The notes: generated by a model from the sequence alone, not told the origin. Positions 26,532 to 35,093 are shown, counted from the stretch's first letter. The stretch is 64,000 nucleotides of DNA from Chryseobacterium sp. LAM-KRS1 (GCF_013184525.1 NZ_JAAOIZ010000001.1:496001-560000); one strand, 5' to 3'. A program made the numbers and translations.

Positions 26532-27032
26532 ATGAAATACTTGATTTTCTTTTTTGTTTTAATTGCCAACTTTCTATTTGCCCAGACAAACGACGAGATT
26601 GCCATTAGGAAAGTAATGGATGATTTTATGACAAGCATCAAAACCAGGGATGAAAGTAAATTTCTTTCCCTTTTTCAGGAACCGGTTTTATGGACGGGAA
26701 CATATAGTGAAAGGACTCAATTGAAACGTCTTGAAAAAAATCCAAAAGCAGAAAGCCACTTTACCGATGATTATAAAACCTTTGTTAAGGGTTTTAAAGA
26801 CGATAAATCAGAAGAAAAGTTTGATAATATCAGGATCATTGAAGACGGTTCCATAGCTTCCGCTAATTTCGATTATAGCTTTTGGTATGACGGAAAAATG
26901 AGTAACTGGGGAAAAGAAATATGGACCTTAATGAAGATCAGCGGGATATGGAAAATCACCTCAGTAACGTTCTCAATGGATCTGACCCAATATTTTCAAC
27001 AACCCTCATTAAAAGAAAGAACCCAAAAATAA
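26532..27032 (+). CDS. secreted NTF2-like protein
   Basis: A 166-residue protein with a signal peptide (IFFFVLIANFLFAQ) and an NTF2/SnoaL-like cone fold suggested by the opening AIRKVMDDFMTSIKTRDESKFLSLF and the closing WTLMKISGIWKITSVTFSM strands. Start abuts the phosphatase stop and four bases separate its stop from the methyltransferase start. Such proteins are often binding or structural rather than catalytic; no catalytic residues can be assigned. Confidence 0.8.
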   Translation: MKYLIFFFVLIANFLFAQTNDEIAIRKVMDDFMTSIKTRDESKFLSLFQEPVLWTGTYSERTQLKRLEKNPKAESHFTDDYKTFVKGFKDDKSEEKFDNIRIIEDGSIASANFDYSFWYDGKMSNWGKEIWTLMKISGIWKITSVTFSMDLTQYFQQPSLKERTQK

Positions 27033-27036
27033 AAAA

Positions 27037-27735
27037 ATGCTTTTTTTACTTCCAGCCTATTTATCAGAAAATACTCCTATCAATCATTTTTCACCGGTGA
27101 TGAATGATTATATCATGCAAACCGATTATTTTTTTGTGGAAAATGAAAAAACTGCCCGAAAGGTCATTAAATTCTTTGCTCCTGAAAAAAAACAATCCGA
27201 TCTCAAGCTTTTTTTACTGGATAAATACACCGAGAATGCGGACATTAAAGATGCTCAGGAACTCATGTTAAAAGGTCAGGATTTTGGATTGCTTTCTGAA
27301 GCTGGACTTCCCTGCATTGCTGATCCGGGAAATCTGATTGTGAAATGGTGCCATGAAAAAAATATAAGAGTAATACCTGTTTCAGGACCATCTTCTATTA
27401 TTCTGGCTCTGATTTCAAGTGGGTTTAACGGTCAGGAGTTTTCGTTTAACGGATACCTTCCTATTGATAAAGGAGAAAAGAAAAAACAAATTCTGCATTT
27501 GGAAAGCCTGGTACAGAAAACAGGATATTCTCAGATTTTTATGGAAACGCCCTATCGGAATAATCCCCTTATAGAAGATCTGTGTAAATTTTTATCTCCC
27601 AATACAAAATTGTGTATCGCTGCTAATATCAACGATCCTGAGCATGAATTTATTCAGACGAAAACCATTAAAGAATGGCAAAAGAAAAAACCGGAACTTC
27701 ATAAAATCCCCGCTGTATTTGTGCTTGGCAAATAA
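27037..27735 (+). CDS. RsmI-like SAM-dependent methyltransferase (tetrapyrrole methylase fold)
   Basis: A 232-residue TP-methylase-fold enzyme. LLSEAGLPCIADPGNLIV and the loop VIPVSGPSSIILALISSGFNGQ are the SAM-binding signatures of RsmI, the 16S rRNA C1402 2'-O-methyltransferase. The N-terminus (MLFLLPAYLSENTPINHF) differs from canonical RsmI, and Bacteroidota commonly carry both RsmI and this paralogue, so the target is uncertain. It is the third gene of the operon with the phosphatase and NTF2-like genes. Confidence 0.82.
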   Translation: MLFLLPAYLSENTPINHFSPVMNDYIMQTDYFFVENEKTARKVIKFFAPEKKQSDLKLFLLDKYTENADIKDAQELMLKGQDFGLLSEAGLPCIADPGNLIVKWCHEKNIRVIPVSGPSSIILALISSGFNGQEFSFNGYLPIDKGEKKKQILHLESLVQKTGYSQIFMETPYRNNPLIEDLCKFLSPNTKLCIAANINDPEHEFIQTKTIKEWQKKKPELHKIPAVFVLGK

Positions 27736-27884
27736 TTATGTAGATCTTTCTTATAAAGAGTTTTCGTATAACAGGTCTTGTTTCATTGCTGTTTAATTTT
27801 TTTAGTGCAATTATTTTTAACATGCATTAACGTCGTCTTTGCACCATTGTTGTTCTATATAGAGTAACATTAAAATACAAGATT

Positions 27885-28262
27885 ATGTCAGACAAAAAAT
27901 TAGCAGGAATCTGGATAGATACCGAAAAAGCTATCGTTGCAAAAAATCACGATGCACAAAATGCCTTTAAATTTTTTCTTTGTAATCCTGTAAAAGCTGA
28001 GATTCAGCATGGTAATTCAAGTGAAAATGCAGGTAATAATGCGGAAAGGACGAATCGGATTAAGTTTTTTAAAGAAGTTGAACATTTATTAATAAATTCT
28101 CAGGAAGTATATATTACCGGTCCGGGAAAAATTCAGGAAGAATTAAAACACTATCTGCATGATACTGCTCAGTTCAAGGATCTGAAAATTACATTAGACA
28201 CGTCCCAGCAAATGTCAGACGAGAAAGTGCTGGAAATGGTAAAGAAGCATTTTAATGCATAG
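27885..28262 (+). CDS. small hypothetical protein, possible eRF1 domain-3-like fold
   Basis: A 125-residue soluble protein of uncertain family. It opens LAGIWIDTEKAIVA, has a central charged helix (RTNRIKFFKEVEHLL) and a later segment VYITGPGKIQEELKHYL. An IWID-type strand plus a GPG-Lys turn before a helix recalls eRF1/Dom34 C-terminal-like proteins found in Bacteroidota, but I cannot confirm this. No signal peptide. It has its own terminator, which overlaps the stop codon of the facing DUF4349 gene. Confidence 0.6.
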   Translation: MSDKKLAGIWIDTEKAIVAKNHDAQNAFKFFLCNPVKAEIQHGNSSENAGNNAERTNRIKFFKEVEHLLINSQEVYITGPGKIQEELKHYLHDTAQFKDLKITLDTSQQMSDEKVLEMVKKHFNA

Positions 28263-28270
28263 TTTTAAAA

Positions 28271-28312
28271 ACAAAAATAGATCCGGATATAGATATTCAG
28301 ATCTATTTTTGT
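28271..28312. terminator. bidirectional terminator overlapping a stop codon
   Basis: A perfect 13-bp inverted repeat (ACAAAAATAGATC / GATCTATTTTTGT) lies just after the 125-residue gene (+) and covers the stop codon of the DUF4349 gene (-). Confidence 0.85.
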
Positions 28313-29163
28313 TTTCTTCTTCCTTTCCATTTTCTCCAAAGGAAAACAATAAGCGGGATGGCTAAAAAGAATGGCCAAAAAGAGATGAGTCCAAGTATGA
28401 AACTTATAAAACTATTCCAGCCCTGGGTAATGGAATCTCCAAACCGGCTTCCAAAACCTATTTTTGATGTAGCTGAACTTCTTATTTTTTCTTTATATAA
28501 ACTCAAATTGAGTGTGCTGTAGTTCACACGGTCATCGATAAAACGAAGTTTTCCCTCTGCAACATCTATTTCGTCTTCCAGACCACGGATTTTTTCCTGG
28601 ATTTCAAGCATATCCTTCGTATTGGAGGCTTTTCTAAGCAAATCCCGGTATTTTTCAAGATAAATCTTTTTATTGGCTAGTTTAATGCTAACATCTGTAT
28701 ACTCTTCCGTAACATCTTCAGAGGAAATGTTTTTAGATAAAACAGAACCTATCCCATTAGAAAAGGAATTGATTAAAGCATCAAAATTTTTATGAGGCAC
28801 ACGGATCGTAAGGCTCAGGTTTTCATCTTCATCTGAGTTTTGAAAATCTTCTGTTTGTATATAAGCATTACTTTTTTTTAAGGCTTCATTTACCTGATCC
28901 TGGGATTTTTTAATATCTGAAACCTGGATACGCATTTCTCCATTTTTGATGATTTTTTTAGAAATGGTATCGATTTTTTTTGGTGTATTTTCCCGCGGTT
29001 CCTCTTGAGGCAAAGGAACCAGCTGGTTTTTTGGGAAATTAGCTGTTTTATCATCCGGTATTACTTCTACAAGATCAGCACTAGCCCTTGGGCTGGCGAC
29101 ACCGTCAGATTTACTGCAATGAATGCATATTATAAGCAATAAGGGTAAAATTAGGTTCTTCAT
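28303..29163 (-). CDS. DUF4349 lipoprotein
   Basis: A 286-residue membrane-anchored protein. The start at 29163 gives a lipoprotein signal (MKNLILPLLLIICIHCSKS, candidate cysteine at 13 or 16). A longer in-frame start at 29262 would hide that signal and is rejected. The DUF4349 region includes IIKNGEMRIQVSDI, a coiled coil (KANKKIYLEKYRDLL to EIQEKIRGLEDEID), and VNYSTLNLSLYK. A C-terminal membrane helix (FISFILGLISFWPFFLAI) and basic tail follow. Function of the family is unknown. It follows the Mpo1-like gene by 53 bases. Confidence 0.85.
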   Translation of the reverse strand: MKNLILPLLLIICIHCSKSDGVASPRASADLVEVIPDDKTANFPKNQLVPLPQEEPRENTPKKIDTISKKIIKNGEMRIQVSDIKKSQDQVNEALKKSNAYIQTEDFQNSDEDENLSLTIRVPHKNFDALINSFSNGIGSVLSKNISSEDVTEEYTDVSIKLANKKIYLEKYRDLLRKASNTKDMLEIQEKIRGLEDEIDVAEGKLRFIDDRVNYSTLNLSLYKEKIRSSATSKIGFGSRFGDSITQGWNSFISFILGLISFWPFFLAIPLIVFLWRKWKGRRKQK

Positions 29164-29216
29164 GATTCTTTTTATGAATCTTATCAAAAATGATGCATAA
29201 TCCAAAAGAAAGACTG

Positions 29217-29690
29217 TTAATATTTTATTCCTGTCTTTTTGAAAATAAAGGTTAATAGCCATATAGGCCCCATTAGAAGGAATTGAAGATCTTTTAAGAA
29301 GGGAGGCTTTTTACCTTCGATCCTGTGTCCGAAAAGTCTTAAGATCCAGGTAACCAAGAATATTGAAAAATAAATAATCCATGCGTTTTTTAAGAATCGT
29401 ATATTAACCATATATATTGAACCCTCCATCAATATCATGATAATAAGCATCATCATGCTGATCAGGAAGGATAGTCTGAGATAAAATACTGTAATGAATG
29501 CAACTGCAACCATGCTTATGATGCTGGCACAACCAAAGTAAGGAGAGCAAATATGCGGTGAAGGAAGTAAGGAGATAAAGCCTAATATGCTCCAAAAAGT
29601 GAGAGGAACACACATCCAATGAATGAGCTTATTGGTTTTATTTCTGTGGTTTTTACAATATTCTGCGAAAAATAAATCTATCTTTCTCAT
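29217..29690 (-). CDS. Mpo1/DUF962 family membrane protein
   Basis: A 157-residue polytopic protein. The family signature is HRNKTNKLIHWMCVPLTFWS near the N-terminus (conserved His residues), with four hydrophobic helices and a later HRIEGKKPPFLKDLQFLLMGP. Yeast Mpo1 is an iron-dependent dioxygenase of phytosphingosine alpha-oxidation. Sphingolipids occur in Bacteroidota, but this organism's use is not shown. The start at 29690 is preferred over 29732 because MRKIDLFFAEY begins the family and no TAnnTTTG box decides it. Same strand as the DUF4349 gene. Confidence 0.85.
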   Translation of the reverse strand: MRKIDLFFAEYCKNHRNKTNKLIHWMCVPLTFWSILGFISLLPSPHICSPYFGCASIISMVAVAFITVFYLRLSFLISMMMLIIMILMEGSIYMVNIRFLKNAWIIYFSIFLVTWILRLFGHRIEGKKPPFLKDLQFLLMGPIWLLTFIFKKTGIKY

Positions 29691-29725
29691 AATTTGGAAT
29701 TTGGTTAATACGAAATTAATAAAAT

Positions 29726-29757
29726 TTTGCAATCGTCCAAGAGATTGAATACATTTG
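29726..29757 (+). promoter_or_regulatory. promoter of the AraC regulator gene
   Basis: TTTG at 29726-29729 and TACATTTG at 29750-29757 with a 20-base spacer give a full Bacteroidota promoter. The ATG at 29762 follows the box by four bases, so the transcript is predicted to be leaderless or nearly so. Confidence 0.7.
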
Positions 29758-29761
29758 TGGC

Positions 29762-30607
29762 ATGTCTGTCCTTGAAAAATTCGGTGTAGAGATCTTTACA
29801 CAGCATAATATCTTTGAAAGAATTTCTGTCGAAAAACCCTTTCGTCCAGATAATCCTGCGTTTATATTTGTTAAAACCGGGACTATAAAGCTTCGTCAGC
29901 ACTTCAGGGACCTTGAACTTATGCCCAATATGTTTATGGTAACCGATCCCCAGACTGTTTATGAAATGGTATCGGTAAGTGATGACTTTCAATCCAGAAT
30001 GGTTTCTTATAAAAGGGAGTTTATTTCTGCTTTATCCCTGAAATTTAACCGTCTTATCGGATACCGTTATTTCAGGCAACAAATGAATAAAGGAGTTCCT
30101 TTTCAGCAGGATGAAATGGAGCTGGTGTGGAAAAGTGTTAATTTCCTTAAATATATACTGGATTCGGAAACGGAAATGATGTATAAAAAGGAGATAGTGG
30201 AACACTTATTTTCCGTTTTTTGCTACCAGATGGCTGGGATTATTTCCAAGGAGGATAGCAACGCCATGGGGCAGATGTCTAGACAGGAAGAAATTGTTTT
30301 TATCTTCTTGACAGATCTCGCAGAACATCACCATACGGAAAGAGCTGTTGAGTTCTATGCGGAAAGACAGTCCATTACAACCAGACATCTTTCGTCCGTC
30401 GTGAAATCTATTACCGGAAAGTCGGCCAGTCAGATCATAGCGGCTATAGTGGTCAACGAAGCCAAAGTACTTCTAAACTCTTCCAAAAAGCCTGTTTCAG
30501 AGATTTCTTCCATGCTTGGGTTTAGTGATCAGTATTCATTTTCTCACTTTTTTAAGAAGCATTTAGAGATCAGTCCCACACAATACAGAAATCAGTTTGA
30601 CAGGTAA
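29762..30607 (+). CDS. AraC family regulator of an efflux operon
   Basis: A 281-residue regulator with an N-terminal cupin-like sensor (residues 1-130) and C-terminal AraC helix-turn-helices (VEFYAERQSITTRHLSSVVK and VSEISSMLGFSDQYSFSHFFKKH, ending PTQYR). It precedes a TolC-HlyD-MFS operon on the same strand by 89 bases. An AraC regulator next to a three-part EmrAB-type pump is a common Flavobacteriia arrangement. The inducer is unknown, but the context suggests drug or hydrophobic-compound sensing. Confidence 0.9.
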   Translation: MSVLEKFGVEIFTQHNIFERISVEKPFRPDNPAFIFVKTGTIKLRQHFRDLELMPNMFMVTDPQTVYEMVSVSDDFQSRMVSYKREFISALSLKFNRLIGYRYFRQQMNKGVPFQQDEMELVWKSVNFLKYILDSETEMMYKKEIVEHLFSVFCYQMAGIISKEDSNAMGQMSRQEEIVFIFLTDLAEHHHTERAVEFYAERQSITTRHLSSVVKSITGKSASQIIAAIVVNEAKVLLNSSKKPVSEISSMLGFSDQYSFSHFFKKHLEISPTQYRNQFDR

Positions 30608-30612
30608 ATCCT

Positions 30613-30675
30613 ACATTTGAACATCTTTTTCCAGTTATCAAACATTTGTTTGATTTCTGTGCTGCCGTAACTTTG
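30613..30675 (+). promoter_or_regulatory. efflux operon promoter with palindromic and direct-repeat operator candidates
   Basis: TTTG (30645-30648) and TAACTTTG (30668-30675), 19 bases apart, form a full promoter. The palindrome ATCAAACA TT TGTTTGAT (30637-30654) covers the -33 box, and a direct repeat ACATTTG occurs at 30613-30619 and 30642-30648, 29 bases apart. The first fits a repressor-like site, the second an AraC-type pair. Confidence 0.65.
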
Positions 30676-30696
30676 CCTATGTAAAAACAAGGTAAA

Positions 30697-32007
30697 ATGA
30701 TACATTACATAAAAACAGCACTATCAGTTTTGATAGCTATATTCCCTGCGCTGTTTTTTTCTCAGGAAGTCAGACAAATGACAGCGAATGAGGTCGCTGA
30801 ACTGGCTCTTCAGAATCATCAGCAGCTAAAAGTTACCGCTCAAAATATCAATATTGCAAAACAACAGACAGGTGTCGCAAAACTCCAGAAGTTACCTAAT
30901 ATAACGGCATCAACAAGTCAGTTTTACTTGGGAGATGCAGTAGCAATTGACAAAGATTTTTCGGGTTCTACCACTATTCCTATGCCTCACTATGGAAGCT
31001 CTTATGCAGTACGGGCTACTCAGTTGATCTTCAAAGGAGGATTGGTGAATAAATCTATAGAATTAGCCGGATTAAGGGAACAGCTTTCTGAATTGGATCT
31101 TGAAAAGAATAAACAGGACGTTAAGCTCTTAGTTATATCCAATTATCTGGATATCTATAAAATTCTTAATCAGGAATCCGTTTTTCAGAACAATAAGAAG
31201 CTGGCCCAGGAACGCCTGAAAAACATCCGGAAATTTTATCAGCAAGGAATGGTTACCCGCAATGAAGTGATCCGTGGAGAGTTGGCAATAAAAAATCTCG
31301 ATCAGGGAATCTTAACGCTCGTTAATAACCGGAAGATCCTTAATTATAATATGAATATTGCATTAGGATTACCTTCTGAAACAGAAATTATTCCTGTCGA
31401 AAGTTTAGACAATAAGGAAGCGGGTATCGGAATGGGGTATTATATGGATCTGGCTCATAACAGTAATCCACAGCTAAAGTCTGCCAAAACGAATATTGAT
31501 GTCGCAAATAAAAATATTGAGATTATAAAAACCGATCAGCTTCCCACGTTATCCGGTTTTGGAGGTTATACGTTACAGCGCCCGATTACGACAAGAAATC
31601 CTGTTCTGGATATGTATTCCGGAGGATGGCAGGCAGGAGTTTCTCTAAGTTATAATATCGACAATCTTTATAAAACGAAAGAGAAAATTAAACTTGGAGA
31701 AATACAAAAAACGCAAGCTGGAGATGCAATGACTTTAGTTCAGCAAAATGTAGACATGGGAGTTAATGCGGCTTATGTAAAATACCAGGAATCTATTCAG
31801 CAGGCTGATATTCTTAATGACGCCAAAAAACTGGCCGAAGAGAATTACAAGATTACAGAGGCTAAATATCTCAATCAGCTGGCTGTACAAGCCGAAATGA
31901 TTGATGCCCAAAATCAGAAATTACAGTCTGAACTGGACTTTGCCAATGCAGAGATCAATGTTCTGTATCAATATTATAATCTTTTAAAATCTACGGGAAC
32001 ACTTTAA
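30697..32007 (+). CDS. TolC family outer-membrane efflux protein
   Basis: A 436-residue outer-membrane channel protein. A signal peptide (ALSVLIAIFPALFFSQ) precedes the usual TolC repeat of two homologous helical halves: AELALQNHQQLKVTAQNINIAKQQ and then, in the second half, MDLAHNSNPQLKSAKTNIDVANKN. Long coiled-coil stretches occur near 90-200 and 310-430. It is the first gene of the tripartite pump operon with the HlyD-family adaptor 24 bases downstream. Confidence 0.95.
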   Translation: MIHYIKTALSVLIAIFPALFFSQEVRQMTANEVAELALQNHQQLKVTAQNINIAKQQTGVAKLQKLPNITASTSQFYLGDAVAIDKDFSGSTTIPMPHYGSSYAVRATQLIFKGGLVNKSIELAGLREQLSELDLEKNKQDVKLLVISNYLDIYKILNQESVFQNNKKLAQERLKNIRKFYQQGMVTRNEVIRGELAIKNLDQGILTLVNNRKILNYNMNIALGLPSETEIIPVESLDNKEAGIGMGYYMDLAHNSNPQLKSAKTNIDVANKNIEIIKTDQLPTLSGFGGYTLQRPITTRNPVLDMYSGGWQAGVSLSYNIDNLYKTKEKIKLGEIQKTQAGDAMTLVQQNVDMGVNAAYVKYQESIQQADILNDAKKLAEENYKITEAKYLNQLAVQAEMIDAQNQKLQSELDFANAEINVLYQYYNLLKSTGTL

Positions 32008-32031
32008 TTTTTAAAACTGAAAATCAAGATA

Positions 32032-33147
32032 ATGGAAAATAAGGAACAACAAAATATAGAACAGGCACCTGCGGTTTCAAGCGCAGTAGCTAAAAAGAAA
32101 GAAGCCAGGAAAAATAAAATTAGAGCAATTATTTCCAATATTATTGTATTTCTGGCTATTGGTTTTGGCTTATTCTGGCTGGTTAGGGAATATTTTCATA
32201 TCGGAGATAAGACTTATACAGAAGCAGCCCAGGTTGAAGAATTTATCAACCCAATCAATACCAGGGTTTCAGCCTATATCAAAGAAATTAAATTTATTGA
32301 ACACCAGCAGGTAAAAAAAGGAGATACTTTGGTCATTTTAGATAAAAATGAAATTTTAACCCAGCTAGGCCAGGCCGAAGCAGCGTATCAAAATGCTTTG
32401 GCACAGCGCTCTGCTACATCATCATCCGTAAATACGGTTTCTAATAATGTTAACGTGATGGAGTCTAACATAGCAGGGGCTAAAGCCAGATTATGGAATG
32501 CTGAACAAAACCTGAACAGGTACAAAAACCTATTGGCTTCAGAAGCTGTTACCAGACAACAATATGACCAGGTGAAAACAGAATATGATGCACAAAAAGC
32601 AGCTTACGAAACATTAGTTAATCAAAAGCAATCAGCCAACCTTTCTACGACAGAAGTTAAAAGCAAGCTTGGGATCAATGATGCCGAGATCAAAAGAACA
32701 AAATCGGCATTGGATATGGCAAGAATCAATCTTTCTTATACCGTAATTACAGCACCCTATGACGGCGTTATGGGGAGAAGAACGATTTCCGAAGGCCAGC
32801 TGATCCAGTCGGGGCAGCAGGTAGCTACGATTGTACTGAATGGTCAGAAATGGGTAACTGCCAATTTTCTGGAGAGCCAGATGCCAAATGTTAAAATTGG
32901 AGAGAAGATGATAATGACGGCGGATGCGCTCGGCGGACAACAATTTGAAGGAATTGTTACGGCTATTTCTGCAGCTACTGGATCGAGATATTCCAGTGTT
33001 CCGACAGACAACTCTACCGGTAACTTCATTAAAGTACAGCAGAGAATTCCCGTAAGAATAGAATTTACTGCCGCTAATAAAAAAGAGGATATCAATAAAC
33101 TGAGTGCTGGGATGAATATGAATGTGAATGTTAACAAGAAAGATTGA
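32032..33147 (+). CDS. HlyD/EmrA family membrane fusion protein
   Basis: A 371-residue periplasmic adaptor. One membrane helix (about 30-50, IISNIIVFLAIGFGLFWLV) follows a basic cytosolic N-terminus. The biotinyl-lipoyl-like half follows (VSAYIKEIKFIEHQQVKKGDTLVILD), then an alpha-helical hairpin (residues about 110-220) and the second lipoyl half (VITAPYDGVMGRRTISEGQLIQSGQQVATI). This arrangement fits EmrA-type adaptors linking a TolC channel to a 14-TM MFS pump. A repeat-rich spacer separates it from the MFS gene. Confidence 0.94.
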   Translation: MENKEQQNIEQAPAVSSAVAKKKEARKNKIRAIISNIIVFLAIGFGLFWLVREYFHIGDKTYTEAAQVEEFINPINTRVSAYIKEIKFIEHQQVKKGDTLVILDKNEILTQLGQAEAAYQNALAQRSATSSSVNTVSNNVNVMESNIAGAKARLWNAEQNLNRYKNLLASEAVTRQQYDQVKTEYDAQKAAYETLVNQKQSANLSTTEVKSKLGINDAEIKRTKSALDMARINLSYTVITAPYDGVMGRRTISEGQLIQSGQQVATIVLNGQKWVTANFLESQMPNVKIGEKMIMTADALGGQQFEGIVTAISAATGSRYSSVPTDNSTGNFIKVQQRIPVRIEFTAANKKEDINKLSAGMNMNVNVNKKD

Positions 33148-33217
33148 AAGATTGAAAGATTGAAAAATTGAAAAATTTGTCCGTAAGATATCTTTTTCAA
33201 CTTTTTCAATTGTCTGT
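33138..33217. repeat. GATTGAAA tandem repeat with pyrimidine-rich opposite arm
   Basis: From the stop region of the adaptor gene, GATTGAAA units repeat about three to four times, passing into AATTGAAAAATTTG. After a short centre the opposite arm TCTTTTTCAACTTTTTCAATT is roughly complementary. It forms an imperfect hairpin ending about 20 bases before the MFS start. Confidence 0.6.
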
Positions 33218-33238
33218 AACATCTAAAAAAATTAAAAA

Positions 33239-34831
33239 ATGTATAACAAAGGCTTATATCATGATTGGGTTCCAAAGCCGGTTCAGCTTTTACTGATCGT
33301 ATTACTTCTTGCCGTGGTAATGCCGTTGGGGGGAGTGTATACAGGTAATATAAGTTATCTTGTAGGAGGAACGGGGGCTCTGTCAGAATATTTTCTATGG
33401 GCAAATTATGCAACGACAATAGGAATGGGAGCCTGTATGCCTGTAGTTCTAAGAATGAAGATGAGATTTAAGGTACGCGATAAGATCACTTTAATTCTTG
33501 TTCTTTTAGGACTATTAAGCTATGTTAATGCTACCACGCTGCAGCCAATGGTAATCGTAATAACAGCACTAGTCATCGGTTTTCTGAAAATGATGGTTAC
33601 TATTGAACTTTTTTTACCTTTAATGGCAATGATAGGAAACAGGGGGATGTTCTACGGAGCATTTTATACATTCGTCCTTATGATGAATCAGGTGGCAAGT
33701 TATTATGCTGTAGAAGTGTCTGTTCTTTACAACTGGCAGCATTTTTACATTATTGTGTCCGTTTTATGTTTTGTACTGGCGCTGATTCATTGGATCTTTA
33801 TGCATGATAAATATTTTGCCCTTAAAGTTCCTTTGCATTATATTGATTGGCTGAGTATTCTGCTTTTTATTTCCTCATTCATGTTTTCGGCATATGTATA
33901 TTCTTTTGGAAAGCAGCAGGATTGGTGGAATTCTTCGAAAATAATGAAGGCCAGCATTGGTGCTTTTATAAATTTTGCGTTATTGGCAACACGACAATTA
34001 ACATTAAAAAGACCTTATCTGTCATTTTCCATATTCAAAAGAAACAATGTCCAGAATGGATTGTTCATGTTGTTCTGGCTGGGAATGTTTTTAGGGACAA
34101 CAACTTTGCAAAATACGTTTGCGGTGGGAGTATTGGGATATGATCAATTGACCAATGCGAGACTCAGTATCCTGATGATTCCTGGAATTATTCTGGCCGG
34201 AATTACAGCTATTTTCTGGTTTAAAAATGAAAAACCTTTAAAGATGTTCATTTTTTCAGGATTTTCTGCGATGATAGGATATGCTATGATCATGTACTTT
34301 TCAATGGTATTGGAATTCAATTATGAAGGTTGGTATCTGCCTATGTTTTTAAAAGGTTATGGGATGTGTTCATTGTTTATCTCAGTATGGTATTATACGC
34401 TTGATAAACTGGAACTTGATGATATGCTTGCTGCAATCGGCTTGGTGCTGGTTTGGAGAACATTCTTAGCGGTAGGTATATTTTCAGCAATCTATTCATG
34501 GTTTCAATACCACTTTCAGGTGGTGGCGGTAGGAGATCTGGCTGTTTATATTGATGGAATGACAGTGACTCCTCAAACACTTTCCGGTAATATGAAACTC
34601 GTTCAGCTGAATGCGATCATTATCGCGTCCAAAAAGATATTTGGTTACATTATAATAGTAGGTTTAGGGGTATTGGCTTACGTTTTAACCCATCATTTCG
34701 GTAAAGAACGGTTTCAGTATGGTAGATTTATCAGAATGCTGGGTGGTAAATCCGTGATTGCCAGAAGGAGATTGAGAGAACGTAAAAAATTGTTAGAAGA
34801 AATAAAAGATGCGGCTGGTCCCGCTATGTAA
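33239..34831 (+). CDS. MFS efflux transporter, DHA2/EmrB type
   Basis: A 530-residue permease with about 14 hydrophobic helices (12 plus two extra helices typical of DHA2/EmrB). It is the last gene of the AraC-TolC-HlyD-MFS unit and supplies proton-driven drug or lipid export through the adaptor and TolC channel. Segments include LLLAVVMPLGGVYTGNISYLVGGTG near the start and a cytosolic basic C-terminus (RRLRERKKLLEEIK). It is 91 bases downstream of the adaptor across a repeat, so co-transcription is likely but the repeat may form mRNA structure. A terminator follows. Confidence 0.9.
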   Translation: MYNKGLYHDWVPKPVQLLLIVLLLAVVMPLGGVYTGNISYLVGGTGALSEYFLWANYATTIGMGACMPVVLRMKMRFKVRDKITLILVLLGLLSYVNATTLQPMVIVITALVIGFLKMMVTIELFLPLMAMIGNRGMFYGAFYTFVLMMNQVASYYAVEVSVLYNWQHFYIIVSVLCFVLALIHWIFMHDKYFALKVPLHYIDWLSILLFISSFMFSAYVYSFGKQQDWWNSSKIMKASIGAFINFALLATRQLTLKRPYLSFSIFKRNNVQNGLFMLFWLGMFLGTTTLQNTFAVGVLGYDQLTNARLSILMIPGIILAGITAIFWFKNEKPLKMFIFSGFSAMIGYAMIMYFSMVLEFNYEGWYLPMFLKGYGMCSLFISVWYYTLDKLELDDMLAAIGLVLVWRTFLAVGIFSAIYSWFQYHFQVVAVGDLAVYIDGMTVTPQTLSGNMKLVQLNAIIIASKKIFGYIIIVGLGVLAYVLTHHFGKERFQYGRFIRMLGGKSVIARRRLRERKKLLEEIKDAAGPAM

Positions 34832-34851
34832 AGATACCTTGTTTTTCACTT

Positions 34852-34891
34852 GTAAACCCCGGATTTATTTTGAGTCTGGGGTTTACGTTTT
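34852..34891 (+). terminator. intrinsic terminator of the efflux operon
   Basis: GTAAACCCC and GGGGTTTAC arms with inner GGA/TCT pairs enclose an 11-base loop and are followed by a T-rich run. Confidence 0.8.
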
Positions 34892-34951
34892 CTTGTTTGG
34901 TATCTTATGGTATGAAAATGAACCCGATAAAATGTAATTTATTTCAATAAT

Positions 34952-34994
34952 ATTATTTTTATTTAGACGTAATAAAAATAATTAACTACATTTG
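34952..34994 (+). promoter_or_regulatory. promoter and A/T-rich palindrome, candidate iron-responsive operator
   Basis: ATTATTTTTATT (34952-34963) and AATAAAAATAAT (34971-34982) form a perfect 12-bp inverted repeat with a 7-base spacer containing TAGACGT. A -7 box TACATTTG follows at 34987-34994. The palindrome occupies the -33 region of a siderophore-utilisation gene, which suggests Fur- or DtxR-type control. The regulator assignment is inference. Confidence 0.5.
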
Positions 34995-35093
34995 TATCAT
35001 TCTTTATGAAGAATGTTCTTTATCCTTATGTCCTATTATCAAAGGCTTCAAAGGATGATTGGTGTATAGCATATTAATTAAAAAAGAAAAGGT

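Noticed and set aside
32632-33419. Two overlapping minus-strand frames of 191-196 codons opposite the HlyD and MFS genes
   Set aside because: They are antisense to well-supported genes, have low-complexity Phe/Ser/Leu-rich products, and match no family.
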